Below the pieces are notes generated by a model. The model saw only the letters and a list, made by a program, of their open reading frames with translations, was not told where the DNA came from and made no database searches. Positions 23,601 to 32,439 of a DNA stretch of 37,508 nt are shown here, piece after piece. The translations under genes were made by a program, and so were the position numbers. The first letter of the stretch is position 1. Each line of letters starts with the position of its first letter. Source of the stretch: Clostridia bacterium (GTDB lineage: Bacteria > Bacillota > Clostridia > Oscillospirales > CAG-382); the NCBI GenBank assembly GCA_017563195.1, contig JAFXDO010000060.1, positions 1 through 37,508 on the forward strand. Direction: 5' to 3'.

Positions 23601-24862
23601 TCTCCACCTCCGAGTATATATTCAAGCTCGGGCGTGACGCTTTTCGCAAACGAGATGACGTCCTCCCTTGAAACGTTCATTATCAGCTCAAGGCTTTCCT
23701 CGAGCGTCGCCGCATCCTTGGCGATGATCTGACTCAAAAGGTAGCCGCTTATCGAGTTGAGACTGCTTTCGACGCTGTTGAGCGAGCGTGCGATCGAATT
23801 CTTCGCGTTCAAAAGGTCGGAATCGAGAAAATCGCCGTTCTTCATAGCGTCGACCTCGCGGTAGATGGCTTCTATCGCCTTGTCCTCGACCCCCGGCTCA
23901 AGCCCGCAGGAGACGAAGATGATGTTTTTTCTGCTCGACGGATAGCTCGAGCAATAATAGCAAAGCCCCTCGCGCTCGCGCACGTTCATAAAGAGCTTGC
24001 TCGCCGCCGAGCCACCGAAAATTTCGTCGTAAACGGTAAGAATCGCGCGAGACCTTGCGTCGTCGCAAAAATCGCTTGTCAGTCCGAGGATGAGGACGCT
24101 TTGCTCCATTTCCATTTCCTCGCGGACGCGGATGATCTCGTTTCGGCGTTCGTGCACGACCGAGCGGCTCAGCTCGCCGCTTCTTTTTGTGAAGGGGAGA
24201 TGCGTATTGACGCATTCCTCGACGTATTCGAAATCTGCTTCTCCTGCGTATGTAATGAACACGGGCGCAGATTCGATAAGGCGTTTGTAGTAAGGGATGA
24301 GCTTGCTCCCGTCGAGTGCCTCGACGCGTTTTATATCGCCTGCCGCATCGACCGAAAACGGTTCGTTTTCGCACATTATCTGCCTTGCGCGGAGCATAGC
24401 GTAGGAGGGCTTGTTTTCAACGAGGGATGCGATCTCCTCGATGAGGCAAGCCTTTTCGTTGACGACCGCACCCTCGGGGAATGCACCGTCAACGAGGTTC
24501 GGGTTGAATATCGCGTCGCCCAAAAGCTCGGTCGCGCGGAAAAGCACACGCTCGTTGTCGAACGCATAGGAATCGGCGAGCGCGTTTATTTCAAGACGCA
24601 CCAACAAAAGCTCGCCGCGGCGCTGAACGTACGCGTCGAGCCCCAATGCGTACAGATCGTCCTTTATAAGCGAGAACGACTGCATCGTGGGGTAGCTTCC
24701 GGTTGTGAGCGACAGAAGGTTTGTCAAAAGCGAATAGCCCGACGCCGTTTCCTCGTCGAGATCTACAGCGAAGGAAACGGTCATCAAAGCCGATTTGAAC
24801 TTATCGGTTTTGCAGGCGGCGAGAAGGACACCCTCCTGCGGATGACTGATCTTTATATTCAT
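23597..24862 (-). CDS. yfmF: M16-family peptidase-like protein, YfmF-type (non-catalytic partner)
   Basis: This 421-aa M16 fold has no HxxEH motif, so it should not bind catalytic zinc. It does keep the C-terminal arginine/tyrosine pair of M16B regulatory subunits, seen in MNVREREGLCYYCSSYPS. In M16B heterodimers one subunit brings the metal and the other the R/Y pair, so this and the following gene very likely form one enzyme. The 4-bp ATGA overlap between them supports equal production. The preceding gene, nagB, ends 3 bp before its start. Confidence 0.9.
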   Translation of the reverse strand: MNIKISHPQEGVLLAACKTDKFKSALMTVSFAVDLDEETASGYSLLTNLLSLTTGSYPTMQSFSLIKDDLYALGLDAYVQRRGELLLVRLEINALADSYAFDNERVLFRATELLGDAIFNPNLVDGAFPEGAVVNEKACLIEEIASLVENKPSYAMLRARQIMCENEPFSVDAAGDIKRVEALDGSKLIPYYKRLIESAPVFITYAGEADFEYVEECVNTHLPFTKRSGELSRSVVHERRNEIIRVREEMEMEQSVLILGLTSDFCDDARSRAILTVYDEIFGGSAASKLFMNVREREGLCYYCSSYPSSRKNIIFVSCGLEPGVEDKAIEAIYREVDAMKNGDFLDSDLLNAKNSIARSLNSVESSLNSISGYLLSQIIAKDAATLEESLELIMNVSREDVISFAKSVTPELEYILGGGE

Positions 24863-24865
24863 CGA

Positions 24866-25633
24866 TTAAATAAGTGATGCGCTGTCCTTGTCAAGATAAA
24901 GCTTTGCGTTGTCGTGTCTGCGGAGGATGGTTGCGGGGCATTCCTCGTCGACGTTGCCGTTTATGGTTCTGTTTACGGCGTTTGCCTTGGTGATGGCGGG
25001 AACGATGCAGAACACGCTTTCAGCCGCGACGAGCGTCGGGATGGTGAGCGTGAGCGCGTACTTCGGAACCTCGTCGAGCGACTTGAAGCAGCCGTCGTTG
25101 ACCTGCTGCATACGACAGGTTTCGTCGAGAGAAACCACCTTCACCGTCTTTTCGTCGTTGAAATCGGCGACGTGAGGATCGTTAAACGCGATGTGTCCGT
25201 TTTCGCCGATGCCCATAATGATGACGTCACATTTATTTGCGTTGAGCAACGCGGAATAACGTTCGCATTCCGCCTCGGGATCGGTTGCGGTGCAGTCGAT
25301 ATAGTCTACAGACGCGAAGGGGACCTTGCCGAAAATAGCGTTCTTTAGGAAGTTGCCGAAGCCCTGAGGTGCGTCGGCGGGAAGTCCGATGTATTCGTCC
25401 ATGTGAAAGGCGTGGATCTTGGTCCAATCGATGCTTTTATCCTCGATTATCGCCTTGAGAAAGTCGTTTTGGCTGGGTGCCGCCGCGAAGATCATATTGA
25501 TCTCGCCCTTTTTTTCGATCTGTCTTTTGATCTCTGCCGCAGCCTCGCGTGCCGCGTATTCGCCCATTTCGGCTCTTGTTTCAAACGCGACGTAGTCGAG
25601 CTTGTCGATCTTGCCCTGCTTAATGATTGCCAT
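24866..25633 (-). CDS. nagB: Glucosamine-6-phosphate deaminase
   Basis: This 255-aa cytosolic isomerase/deaminase converts glucosamine 6-phosphate to fructose 6-phosphate plus ammonia. Key segments are HMDEYIGL near 77-84, with the catalytic Asp79, and GIGENGHIAFNDP at 141-153, with His147. The phosphate loop reads FAAAPSQNDF where the E. coli enzyme has a GGT(P/S) loop, a variant found in some clostridial NagB-like proteins; this leaves a small chance of a related amino-sugar phosphate as substrate. It follows nagA by 5 bp. Together they feed N-acetylglucosamine from cell-wall or host glycans into glycolysis. No NagR-type repressor gene is nearby. Confidence 0.93.
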   Translation of the reverse strand: MAIIKQGKIDKLDYVAFETRAEMGEYAAREAAAEIKRQIEKKGEINMIFAAAPSQNDFLKAIIEDKSIDWTKIHAFHMDEYIGLPADAPQGFGNFLKNAIFGKVPFASVDYIDCTATDPEAECERYSALLNANKCDVIIMGIGENGHIAFNDPHVADFNDEKTVKVVSLDETCRMQQVNDGCFKSLDEVPKYALTLTIPTLVAAESVFCIVPAITKANAVNRTINGNVDEECPATILRRHDNAKLYLDKDSASLI

Positions 25634-25638
25634 ACTGT

Positions 25639-26784
25639 TTACCTCTCGTATATGATCTTGCCGCCCGAAATTACGGCAACTATATTAACGTCGTTGTCAA
25701 AAATCGTGAAGTCTGCGCGCTTGCCTTGGACGATTTCGCCTCTGTCGTGCATATTGCAAAGCCTTGCGGGGGTGGTGCTCATCATTTTGACCGCGTCGGT
25801 AAGGCTTGCGCCGGCAGACAGCGCGTTGCGAACGAGTCTGTCGGTGGTTGCGACGCTTCCCGCGAATGCCTGACCGCCCGGCATCTTCGCCACTCCGTCC
25901 TCGATATAGCACTCCTGACCGTTTTCGAGCGAGCCGAGAATGGTCTTGCCCTCGGTCATACCCGCGCCGCGCATCGCGTCGGTGACGAGTGCGCACTTGT
26001 CCACGCCCTTGGCGCGGAAGACGTAGTTCAGCATCGAGTGGGGGAGGTGCTTGCCGTCGCAGATGACCTCGACGGTAAGCTCGTCTATCATATAACCGCT
26101 TTCTATCATACCGGGATAGCGGTAGCCCTGCTTTCTTGTAAGCGCGCTCATACCGCTGTAAAAGTGGGTGAGGTGGGTGTAGCCGTGCTTGTGAGCCTCC
26201 AGAACCTCCTCGTAAAGCGCGTTTGAATGTCCCATCGAGGCGCAGATGCCGAGCGAGCTGAGCCTGTCGCCAAGCTCGAGCGCGCCCTCAAGCTCGGGTG
26301 CGACCGACCATCTCGTGATGAGCCCGTCCGCCTTCTTGAGTATAGCCTCGTAGTGCGATCTTTCGGGGTTTTTAAGGTATTTAGGGTCCTGAGCACCTGC
26401 CTGATCGGCGGAAAAATAGGGACCCTCAAGGTGCATACCGTAGAACATATCGCCGTATTTTTCGTCGTTTTTTACGTTTCGGAGCACCGAAAAGGAATGG
26501 AAAAGCTCCTCGTCGGGGCAGGTGAGCGTAGTCGGGAGCAGGGTTGCCGTGCCGTGCGAAGCGTGAAGCCTCGCCGCGCCCAGAAAGGCGTCCTCGGTGC
26601 CGTCCATAAAGTCGTGACCGCCGCCGCCGTGGATATGGATATCGATAAAGCCGGGGGCAACGTAATAGCCGCCTTCGGCGTCGCCCTTGCCGATTTCTGA
26701 AATGATGCCGTTTTCGTAGGAAACGCTTCCCTCGATGATTCCCGCGGGCGTGATGATCCTGCCCGACAAATACTGCTTGCTCAT
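25639..26784 (-). CDS. nagA: N-acetylglucosamine-6-phosphate deacetylase
   Basis: This 381-aa metal-dependent amidohydrolase removes acetate from N-acetylglucosamine 6-phosphate. Visible motifs are GFIDIHIHGGGG at 45-56 (metal HxH), MHLEGPYFS near 120 (metal Glu), ASMGHSNA near 186, LTHFYSGMSAL near 205 and ALVTDAMRGAGM near 265 (catalytic Asp). The second substrate loop reads HFYSGM where the classic enzyme has HLFNAM, a mild divergence. Length matches the family. The gene lies between ispF (9 bp) and nagB (5 bp), so expression is tied to the long operon. Confidence 0.94.
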   Translation of the reverse strand: MSKQYLSGRIITPAGIIEGSVSYENGIISEIGKGDAEGGYYVAPGFIDIHIHGGGGHDFMDGTEDAFLGAARLHASHGTATLLPTTLTCPDEELFHSFSVLRNVKNDEKYGDMFYGMHLEGPYFSADQAGAQDPKYLKNPERSHYEAILKKADGLITRWSVAPELEGALELGDRLSSLGICASMGHSNALYEEVLEAHKHGYTHLTHFYSGMSALTRKQGYRYPGMIESGYMIDELTVEVICDGKHLPHSMLNYVFRAKGVDKCALVTDAMRGAGMTEGKTILGSLENGQECYIEDGVAKMPGGQAFAGSVATTDRLVRNALSAGASLTDAVKMMSTTPARLCNMHDRGEIVQGKRADFTIFDNDVNIVAVISGGKIIYER

Positions 26785-26793
26785 ACCAACCTC

Positions 26794-27267
26794 TTATTCG
26801 TTAATAATGCAGACCGCGCTTGCGGCGATGCCCTGCTTCATACCCGTGAAGCCGAGCCCCTCCTCGGTGGTAGCCTTGACCGATACGTATTCCACGTCAA
26901 GCTCCAGCGCGCTTGCGATGTTTTGACGCATCTTATCGATATGCGGCGCAAGCTTGGGTGCCTGCGCGATAACGGTCGCATCGATATTGTTTATTGTAAA
27001 GCCTTCCTTGTCGAGCAGCTTGCCCACCTCGGAAAGCAGAATCAGCGAATTTATGCCTTTATATTTTTCGTCCGTGTCGGGAAAGTGCCTGCCGATATCG
27101 CCCAATGCGGCGGCGCCCAGAAGCGCGTCGCTTATCGCGTGGAGAAGCACGTCGGCGTCGGAATGACCCAAAAGACCCGTCTCGTGCGGTATTTCGACAC
27201 CGCCGAGGATTAGCTTTCTGCCCTCGACGAGTCTGTGCACGTCGTAGCCCTGACCTATTCTCAGCAT
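26794..27267 (-). CDS. ispF: 2-C-methyl-D-erythritol 2,4-cyclodiphosphate synthase
   Basis: This 157-aa enzyme forms the cyclodiphosphate intermediate of the DXP isoprenoid pathway as a homotrimer. The N-terminal metal motif GYDVHRL has Asp9 and His11, and [22 protein letters not shown] near 32-53 has the third ligand His43. [11 protein letters not shown] and the C-terminal [19 protein letters not shown] complete the signature. It overlaps the ispD stop by 7 bp, the usual order; here the two are separate proteins, not the fused IspDF of some bacteria. Confidence 0.97.
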   Translation of the reverse strand: MLRIGQGYDVHRLVEGRKLILGGVEIPHETGLLGHSDADVLLHAISDALLGAAALGDIGRHFPDTDEKYKGINSLILLSEVGKLLDKEGFTINNIDATVIAQAPKLAPHIDKMRQNIASALELDVEYVSVKATTEEGLGFTGMKQGIAASAVCIINE

Positions 27268-27953
27268 TTCTTTTCCCTTCTTTTCATTAACAGCTCCGCG
27301 ACAGGGACGTCGTCTTCCGTCGTAAGCTTCATATTTGTGCCTGTGTATTTGATATAGCAGACCTCGACCCCGATCTCCTCAAGAAGCGAGGTTTCGTCGG
27401 TGAAGTCGGATAACGCATCGCCGACGGCAGCCGCGGCGTGCAGATAAAGCGATTTTTTGAAGCATTGCGGGGTTTGTACCGCAAAAAGCTCGTCCCTTGC
27501 GGGCGTAGAAACAAAGCCCGTTATCGGGTCCTTGTGCTTGACCGTGTCGGTCACGGGTGAGCAGACGCAGGATGCACCGTGCTTTGATGCCGACGCCAGC
27601 GTTTCGTTTATCATTTCGGATGTCACGAAGGGACGTGCGCAGTCGTGTGCACAGATGATCTGTATATCCCTGCTTGTTGCGTTGATGCCGTTTGAGACCG
27701 ATTCGGCGCGAGTCGCCCCTCCGCGCACGAAGGCAATCGGCGTGCTGACGCCGACGCAAAGCGCACGGAGAGACTCCTCGTTATCCTCGGAGCAGACGAC
27801 GATAATTTCGTCAACGAGCGACTCGTCGAATGCCCCGATAACGTATTCAAATAGAGTCTTGCCCAGAATTTTTATATTGGGCTTTGACACACCGCCCATT
27901 CGCCTTCCGCTTCCCGCGGCGGCAATAACGGCGGCTGATTTGAATTCATTCAT
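27261..27953 (-). CDS. ispD: 2-C-methyl-D-erythritol 4-phosphate cytidylyltransferase
   Basis: This 230-aa enzyme couples CTP to methylerythritol 4-phosphate in the DXP pathway. The nucleotide-binding start [17 protein letters not shown] (11-27) is typical, with the basic residues and the lysine conserved. [12 protein letters not shown] near 100-110 and the middle [14 protein letters not shown] are further family marks, as is the C-terminal [10 protein letters not shown]. It lies 20 bp after the 2-oxoacid oxidoreductase gamma gene and overlaps ispF. The pathway supplies undecaprenyl carrier lipid, which links it to the envelope genes in the same run. Confidence 0.95.
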   Translation of the reverse strand: MNEFKSAAVIAAAGSGRRMGGVSKPNIKILGKTLFEYVIGAFDESLVDEIIVVCSEDNEESLRALCVGVSTPIAFVRGGATRAESVSNGINATSRDIQIICAHDCARPFVTSEMINETLASASKHGASCVCSPVTDTVKHKDPITGFVSTPARDELFAVQTPQCFKKSLYLHAAAAVGDALSDFTDETSLLEEIGVEVCYIKYTGTNMKLTTEDDVPVAELLMKRREKKC

Positions 27954-27973
27954 AAAAACACTCTGTTTTAAGA

Positions 27974-28507
27974 TTATTCAGCGTAATCGTAGCCCATCTG
28001 AAGCGCCTTTGCGTTCATTTCACCCAGCTCGGGCTTTGCCTTGGGCGCAGAAGACTTGATGCATTCCATAAAGTAGTCGGCATCAAAAAGTCCGGTCTTC
28101 TTTATAAGATAGCCGAGCACGATGACGTTTGCGAGCTTGGGGAAGCCGGCATCGTTTGCCATCTGAGTCGCGGGGATGTAGCAGGCGTTGACGTCCTTGC
28201 GGGAGGTTTCAACGTCGATAAGCGAGCTGTCGAGCACGATGGTGCCGCCCGAAACTACCTTGCCCTCAAACTTGAGGAGCGAGGGCTTGTTCATAGCGAT
28301 GAGAATGTCGGGTGCGGTTACGAGCGGGGAGCCGATGGGCTCGTCGTCGATATTTACCGAGCAGTTGCAGGTACCGCCGCGCATTTCGGGACCGTAGGAG
28401 GGAAGCCAGCTTATCTCCTTGCCGATCTTCATGCCTGCGAGAACGAGCTGCTTACCTGCGAAAAGGATACCCTGACCGCCGAATCCGGCTAAAAGAATAG
28501 CACTCAT
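27974..28507 (-). CDS. 2-oxoacid:ferredoxin oxidoreductase, gamma subunit
   Basis: This 177-aa protein starts with the family mark LLAGFGGQGILFAGKQLVLAG and has WLPSYGPEMRGGTCNCSV near 34-51, the conserved loop of gamma subunits of pyruvate/2-oxoglutarate/2-oxoisovalerate oxidoreductases. It is the small structural subunit that supports the TPP-binding heterodimer. It overlaps the beta gene by 4 bp and completes the ferredoxin-alpha-beta-gamma order. Gene order and sequence point to the branched-chain (VOR) or 2-oxoglutarate (KOR) type; substrate choice cannot be decided from this subunit. Confidence 0.92.
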   Translation of the reverse strand: MSAILLAGFGGQGILFAGKQLVLAGMKIGKEISWLPSYGPEMRGGTCNCSVNIDDEPIGSPLVTAPDILIAMNKPSLLKFEGKVVSGGTIVLDSSLIDVETSRKDVNACYIPATQMANDAGFPKLANVIVLGYLIKKTGLFDADYFMECIKSSAPKAKPELGEMNAKALQMGYDYAE

Positions 28508-29253
28508 TTCGTTTCCTCCTTGGTGATGTCCTTGTATACGCCCAACGGATAGTGAGCCATCATATTCTCACGGAGCCATTCAAGCGACTTTTCGGGCGAG
28601 AGACCCCAGTTGGTGGGGCAGGTGGAAAGAACCTCGATGATCGAAAGGCCCTTCTTCTGCTGCTGCATTTCGAAGCCCTTCTTGATCGCCGCCTTTGCCT
28701 TTCTTACGTTGGGGACGCAGTCGACCGACACGCGCTCTGCATAAGCGACGCCGTCGAGGGTGCTTACCATTTCGCAAACGCGGATGGGGTTACCCTGAAT
28801 TTCCTTGATTCTGCCGTAGGGCGAGGTGGTGGAAACCTGACCGAGGAGCGTGGTAGGTGCCATCTGACCGCCGGTCATACCGTAGATCGCGTTGTTTACG
28901 AAGATGATGGTGATGTTTTCGCCTCTTGCGCCGACGTGAACCGTTTCTGCGGTACCGATAGCGGCAAGGTCACCGTCACCCTGATAGGTGAATACGTTGA
29001 GATCGGGGTTTGCGCGCTTAACGCCGGTTGCAACGGCGGGAGCGCGTCCGTGAGGAGCCTCGATCATATCGCAGTTGAAGTAGTTGTAAGCAAATACCGA
29101 GCAGCCGACGGGCGCGATACCGACCGTCTTTTCCTCGAGACCAAGCTCATCGATGACCTCGGCAACAAGACGGTGGATTATACCGTGAGTACAGCCGGGG
29201 CAGTAGTGAAAGGGCTTATCAGTAAGCGCGTGGGGCTTTTCAAAAACGATCAT
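28504..29253 (-). CDS. 2-oxoacid:ferredoxin oxidoreductase, beta subunit (TPP-binding)
   Basis: This 249-aa subunit binds thiamine diphosphate. The TPP motif begins at QGDGDLAAIG (91-100) and ends with the asparagine pair and loop VNNAIYGMTGGQMAPTT (119-135). FHYCPGCTHGII near 16-26 and PVGCSVFAYNYF near 48-59 are conserved family segments. Together with alpha it oxidatively decarboxylates a 2-oxoacid to an acyl-CoA, passing electrons to ferredoxin. Start and alpha stop share one base (TAATG), so translation is coupled. Confidence 0.94.
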   Translation of the reverse strand: MIVFEKPHALTDKPFHYCPGCTHGIIHRLVAEVIDELGLEEKTVGIAPVGCSVFAYNYFNCDMIEAPHGRAPAVATGVKRANPDLNVFTYQGDGDLAAIGTAETVHVGARGENITIIFVNNAIYGMTGGQMAPTTLLGQVSTTSPYGRIKEIQGNPIRVCEMVSTLDGVAYAERVSVDCVPNVRKAKAAIKKGFEMQQQKKGLSIIEVLSTCPTNWGLSPEKSLEWLRENMMAHYPLGVYKDITKEETK

Positions 29254-30317
29254 TATGCGTTACCTCCCGAGATTTCTTCGATTTTTGCAAGTATGTCTTC
29301 GGGAGAGGGAATCATACCGCCCGTTCTTCCGTAGTGATATACAGGCTTCTTGCAGTCGATGGCGATCTTGATATCGTTGACCATCTGGCCCATGTTCATT
29401 TCAACCGAAAGGAAGCATTTTGCCTTGTCTGCAAGCGCGTTAAGCTGCTTTTTGGGGTAGGGGTAAAGGGTGATGGGACGGAAAAGACCTGCCTTGATGC
29501 CCTTCTTGCGAGCGTTGCGGACAGCGGTCTTCGCGATACGCGCGGTGATGCCGTAAGCGACGATGACGATGTCTGCATCCTCTGTGAGGTATTCCTCGTA
29601 TTTGACCTCGTTCTCCTCGAGCTTCTTGTATCTTTCGAATCTTTCAAGAACGATTCTTTCCAATTCCTCGGGCTCGATGTAAAGCGAGTTTACGATGTTG
29701 TGAACGCGCTTTCCGCCGTGACCGCAGCACGCCCAATCCTTTTCGGGGATCTCGCGAGCGGGCTTTGCCTCGAAGTCAACGGGCTCCATCATCTGACCGA
29801 GCGCGCCGTCTGCAAGGATCATACAGGGCATACGGTAGATATCGGCAAGGTCGAACGCTTCGCCGACGAGGGTGGCGATCTCCTGAACCGAGTTGGGTGC
29901 GAGAACGATCGCGTGGCCGTCGCCGTGGCCCAACGCCTTGGTTGCCTGGTTGTAGTCGCTCTGTGCAGGCTGGATACCGCCGAGACCGGGGCCGCCGCGC
30001 TGTACGTTAACGATAACGCAGGGAAGGTCAGAGCCGATTATGTAGGAGATACCCTCGCACTTGAGCGAGATTCCGGGGGACGACGAGCTGGTGATAACTC
30101 TCGCGCCGGTGCTTGCTGCGCCGAGAACCATATTTATTGCCGCGATTTCGCTTTCAGCCTGAAGCGAAAGACCGCCTCTTTTGGGCATCTGCTTTGCCAT
30201 ATATTCGGCAAGCTCGGTCTGCGGGGTGATGGGATAACCGAAGAAAAGCTTACAGCCGGAACGGATCGCAGCCTCAGCGATAGCCTCGTTGCCCTTCATT
30301 AAAAGCTTTTCGCCCAT
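29253..30317 (-). CDS. vorB: 2-oxoacid:ferredoxin oxidoreductase, alpha subunit (VorB-type)
   Basis: This 354-aa protein matches the alpha subunit usually annotated 3-methyl-2-oxobutanoate dehydrogenase subunit VorB. It begins with KGNEAIAEAAIRSGCKLFFGYPITPQTELAEYM, followed by LQAESEIAAINMVLGAASTG near 52-71, SSSSPGISLKCEGISY near 77-92, and the NVQRGGPGLGG loop near 103-113 that contacts the cofactor. The C-terminal domain has FRPITLYPYPKKQLNAL. It likely handles branched-chain 2-oxoacids from amino-acid fermentation, working in either direction depending on ferredoxin state. One base overlaps with the ferredoxin stop, and GAGGTGA lies 5 nt upstream. Confidence 0.93.
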   Translation of the reverse strand: MGEKLLMKGNEAIAEAAIRSGCKLFFGYPITPQTELAEYMAKQMPKRGGLSLQAESEIAAINMVLGAASTGARVITSSSSPGISLKCEGISYIIGSDLPCVIVNVQRGGPGLGGIQPAQSDYNQATKALGHGDGHAIVLAPNSVQEIATLVGEAFDLADIYRMPCMILADGALGQMMEPVDFEAKPAREIPEKDWACCGHGGKRVHNIVNSLYIEPEELERIVLERFERYKKLEENEVKYEEYLTEDADIVIVAYGITARIAKTAVRNARKKGIKAGLFRPITLYPYPKKQLNALADKAKCFLSVEMNMGQMVNDIKIAIDCKKPVYHYGRTGGMIPSPEDILAKIEEISGGNA

Positions 30318-30532
30318 TACTTGTCACCTCTTTCTACGGTAATTACGACGTCGGGACACATCGTTGCACACATAGCGCAGGCGATGCACTTGTCGAGTTC
30401 TGTAACGGTTGCAGGGTGGTAGCCCTTGGCGTTCAGGATGCTTTTGTCGAGGAAGACTATCTTCTTCGGGCAGGCGAGAACGCAAAGACCGCAACCCTTA
30501 CAAAGGTCGGTTTTGAATGTTACTTTGTTCAT
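30317..30532 (-). CDS. 2[4Fe-4S] ferredoxin (delta subunit of the oxidoreductase)
   Basis: This protein has about 71 aa. Start ATG 30532 is chosen because the family N-terminus (MNKVTFKTDLCKGCGLC) begins there with AAAGGA close by; a TTG further upstream lacks a site. It has two cluster motifs, CKGCGLCVLACP and CIACAMCATMCP, each with four cysteines. As first gene of the delta-alpha-beta-gamma set it probably serves as the oxidoreductase's own electron-transfer subunit. Confidence 0.93.
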   Translation of the reverse strand: MNKVTFKTDLCKGCGLCVLACPKKIVFLDKSILNAKGYHPATVTELDKCIACAMCATMCPDVVITVERGDK

Positions 30533-30564
30533 TTCCTTTGTCCTCTTTATGGATTTTTTTATTA

Positions 30565-31221
30565 TCAAAATAACTTTTTAGTTATATCGGTAATCGTAAC
30601 TGTGTTTTCGATATCGAGCCAATCGGGCGCCGTCGTGAGAAGCAACGGGATACCTGCAAGCTCGGAAAGCCTTTCGGCATAGGGTATGGCGTTCAGCACC
30701 GTTTCTCTCGTGGTCTCAGCCCCGAGGTTCGAGTTGTTGATTATGCCGTGGAACTCGAGTCCCGACGCACGCTTGATCTCGTTAAGGACCTCAAGCGCTC
30801 CCTCGGGCTCGCTGGTGATATAGCGATAGCGGTTGTAGACGAAGTACATTTTGTAGCCCGCCTCGATATAATCGTCGTGCGACAGACCCAATACTGCCGC
30901 GCCGTCGCCGTCTCCGCCGACGTCGGCGACCGAGTATCCCTCGCCCGTGAACAGCATCTGGTAGTTCGGGGGAAGCGCGGGGATGTCGACGTTTGTGTTT
31001 GCAAACAGGGGTATCATCGTCTGTACGCCCATTTTCTCGAGCATTTTCGCATTGTCTGCCGAGCGGAAGTAGGGGTTGACGATGTCAAGGTCGGCTATCC
31101 TGCAAACCTTTCCGCTTTTCGCGATGTCCATTGCAAGATTGACCGCTATATTTGTTTTGCCGGAGCCGTATGGCCCCGAAATGACCGTTACCTTTTCGGT
31201 CGCAAGCTCTCTGAGTGTCAT
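30565..31221 (-). CDS. P-loop ATPase, ParA/MinD-like fold, role unknown
   Basis: This 218-aa protein has a Walker A motif GPYGSGKT at 16-23, a DLDIVNPYFRSADN segment near 43-56 resembling a switch region, and VADVGGDGDGAAVLG near 98-112 in Walker B position. The later FVYNRYRYIT and IINNSNLGAETT strands fit a SIMIBI-class NTPase. No membrane helix is present. It begins the moment the U32 gene ends and lies 32 bp before the ferredoxin of the 2-oxoacid oxidoreductase, so a maturation or regulatory role for that iron-sulfur enzyme is conceivable. No specific function is recognised. Confidence 0.8.
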   Translation of the reverse strand: MTLRELATEKVTVISGPYGSGKTNIAVNLAMDIAKSGKVCRIADLDIVNPYFRSADNAKMLEKMGVQTMIPLFANTNVDIPALPPNYQMLFTGEGYSVADVGGDGDGAAVLGLSHDDYIEAGYKMYFVYNRYRYITSEPEGALEVLNEIKRASGLEFHGIINNSNLGAETTRETVLNAIPYAERLSELAGIPLLLTTAPDWLDIENTVTITDITKKLF

Positions 31222-32439
31222 TTATGCGCCTCTGATAATATCTCCGCATTCTGCGGAATCGATCTCAAGATAAAACTCCATTCCCGCGTGCGGGGTGGAT
31301 TCGATGGGGTTCATTTCGGCATCGTACATTTTGCCGATTACAAAATCGCGTCCGAACTTACCGGGTGAAAGAATGTTCGCGCCTTCGCCTACGCACATTT
31401 TGTTGCGCTGGAAGCATTTTGCCAAGCCCTTTTCGGGGTCGAACTCGGTGACCGTCGCAAGGAACGGGCGGTCGGCGATATATTCGTTTTCGACGACGGT
31501 GTTGGCGTCGGTAGAGGGCGAGGAGTAAAAATACCCCGTGCCGTATTCGCGGTGGCTGACGCTTTCGGTTTCGCGCAGGCAGCGCTCGTCGAATTCGCGT
31601 CCTGCGAAATAATCGTCAAGCGCGATCTTGTAGGCGTTGGTGATGGCGGCGGTGTAATAGGCACTTTTCATTCTGCCCTCGATCTTCAAGGAATCGATGC
31701 CCGCCTCGACAAGGTCGCCGATGTGCTCGATCATGCGCATATCGCGCGACGAGAAAACGTAGGTGCCGTCGCCGTATTGCTCGGCATAAGCGGTTTCGCC
31801 GTGCTTTTCCTCGCGCAGGAAGTATTTCCATCTGCAGGGCTGTGCACACGCGCCGCCGTTTGCGTTTCTGCCGGTGTAATAGTTGGACATAAGGCATCTG
31901 CCCGAATAGGAGATGCACATCGCGCCGTGGACGAAGCATTCGATCTCGGTTTCCTCGGGAATGCTTTCGCGAAGACGCTTTATTTCCTCAAGCGAAAGCT
32001 CGCGTGCAAGCACGACGCGCTTTACGCCGTAGCGGCTCCAGAATTTTACAGCCGCGGAGTTTACGGTAGACGCCTGAGTCGAAAGATGGATCTCGGCATT
32101 CGGGATCTCCTCCTTGATGATCTCCATAACGCCGGGGTCGCTGATTATAAAGGCGTCGGGCGTGATTTTTGAAAGAATCCTTGCGTATTCGCGCAGAGCG
32201 CCGAGCTCGTGATCCCTCGGCATGGTATTTAGCGTCAGGTAGACCTTGGCGTTCTTGGAATGCGCGTAATCGAGACCGACGGCAAGCTGCTCGGGCGTGA
32301 GATTTCCCGCCGACGCACGCATGCCGAAGCGGTCGAGCGCGCAATAAACCGCGTCTGCACCGTAATTTACGGCATATTTAAGCTTTTCGAGATTCCCTGC
32401 GGGAGACAAAAGCTCGGGTCGTTTGATGTTAGTCTTCAT
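31222..32439 (-). CDS. U32-family protein, TrhP-like tRNA U34 hydroxylation factor
   Basis: This protein has about 405 aa. The start is ATG 32439, giving the family N-terminus KRPELLSPAGNLEKLKYAVNYGADAVY; a longer in-frame start adds out-of-family sequence from inside mltG. The U32 core shows VLARELSLEEIKRLRE and the signature ECFVHGAMCISYSGRCLMSNYYTGR followed by NGGACAQPCRWKY, whose cysteines are the likely [4Fe-4S] ligands. Although labelled peptidases, bacterial members (TrhP/YrrN-YrrO) act with prephenate to hydroxylate U34 of tRNA. In Bacillus subtilis the homologous genes also follow mltG (yrrL), so this order is conserved. It overlaps mltG by 11 bp. Confidence 0.92.
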   Translation of the reverse strand: MKTNIKRPELLSPAGNLEKLKYAVNYGADAVYCALDRFGMRASAGNLTPEQLAVGLDYAHSKNAKVYLTLNTMPRDHELGALREYARILSKITPDAFIISDPGVMEIIKEEIPNAEIHLSTQASTVNSAAVKFWSRYGVKRVVLARELSLEEIKRLRESIPEETEIECFVHGAMCISYSGRCLMSNYYTGRNANGGACAQPCRWKYFLREEKHGETAYAEQYGDGTYVFSSRDMRMIEHIGDLVEAGIDSLKIEGRMKSAYYTAAITNAYKIALDDYFAGREFDERCLRETESVSHREYGTGYFYSSPSTDANTVVENEYIADRPFLATVTEFDPEKGLAKCFQRNKMCVGEGANILSPGKFGRDFVIGKMYDAEMNPIESTPHAGMEFYLEIDSAECGDIIRGA

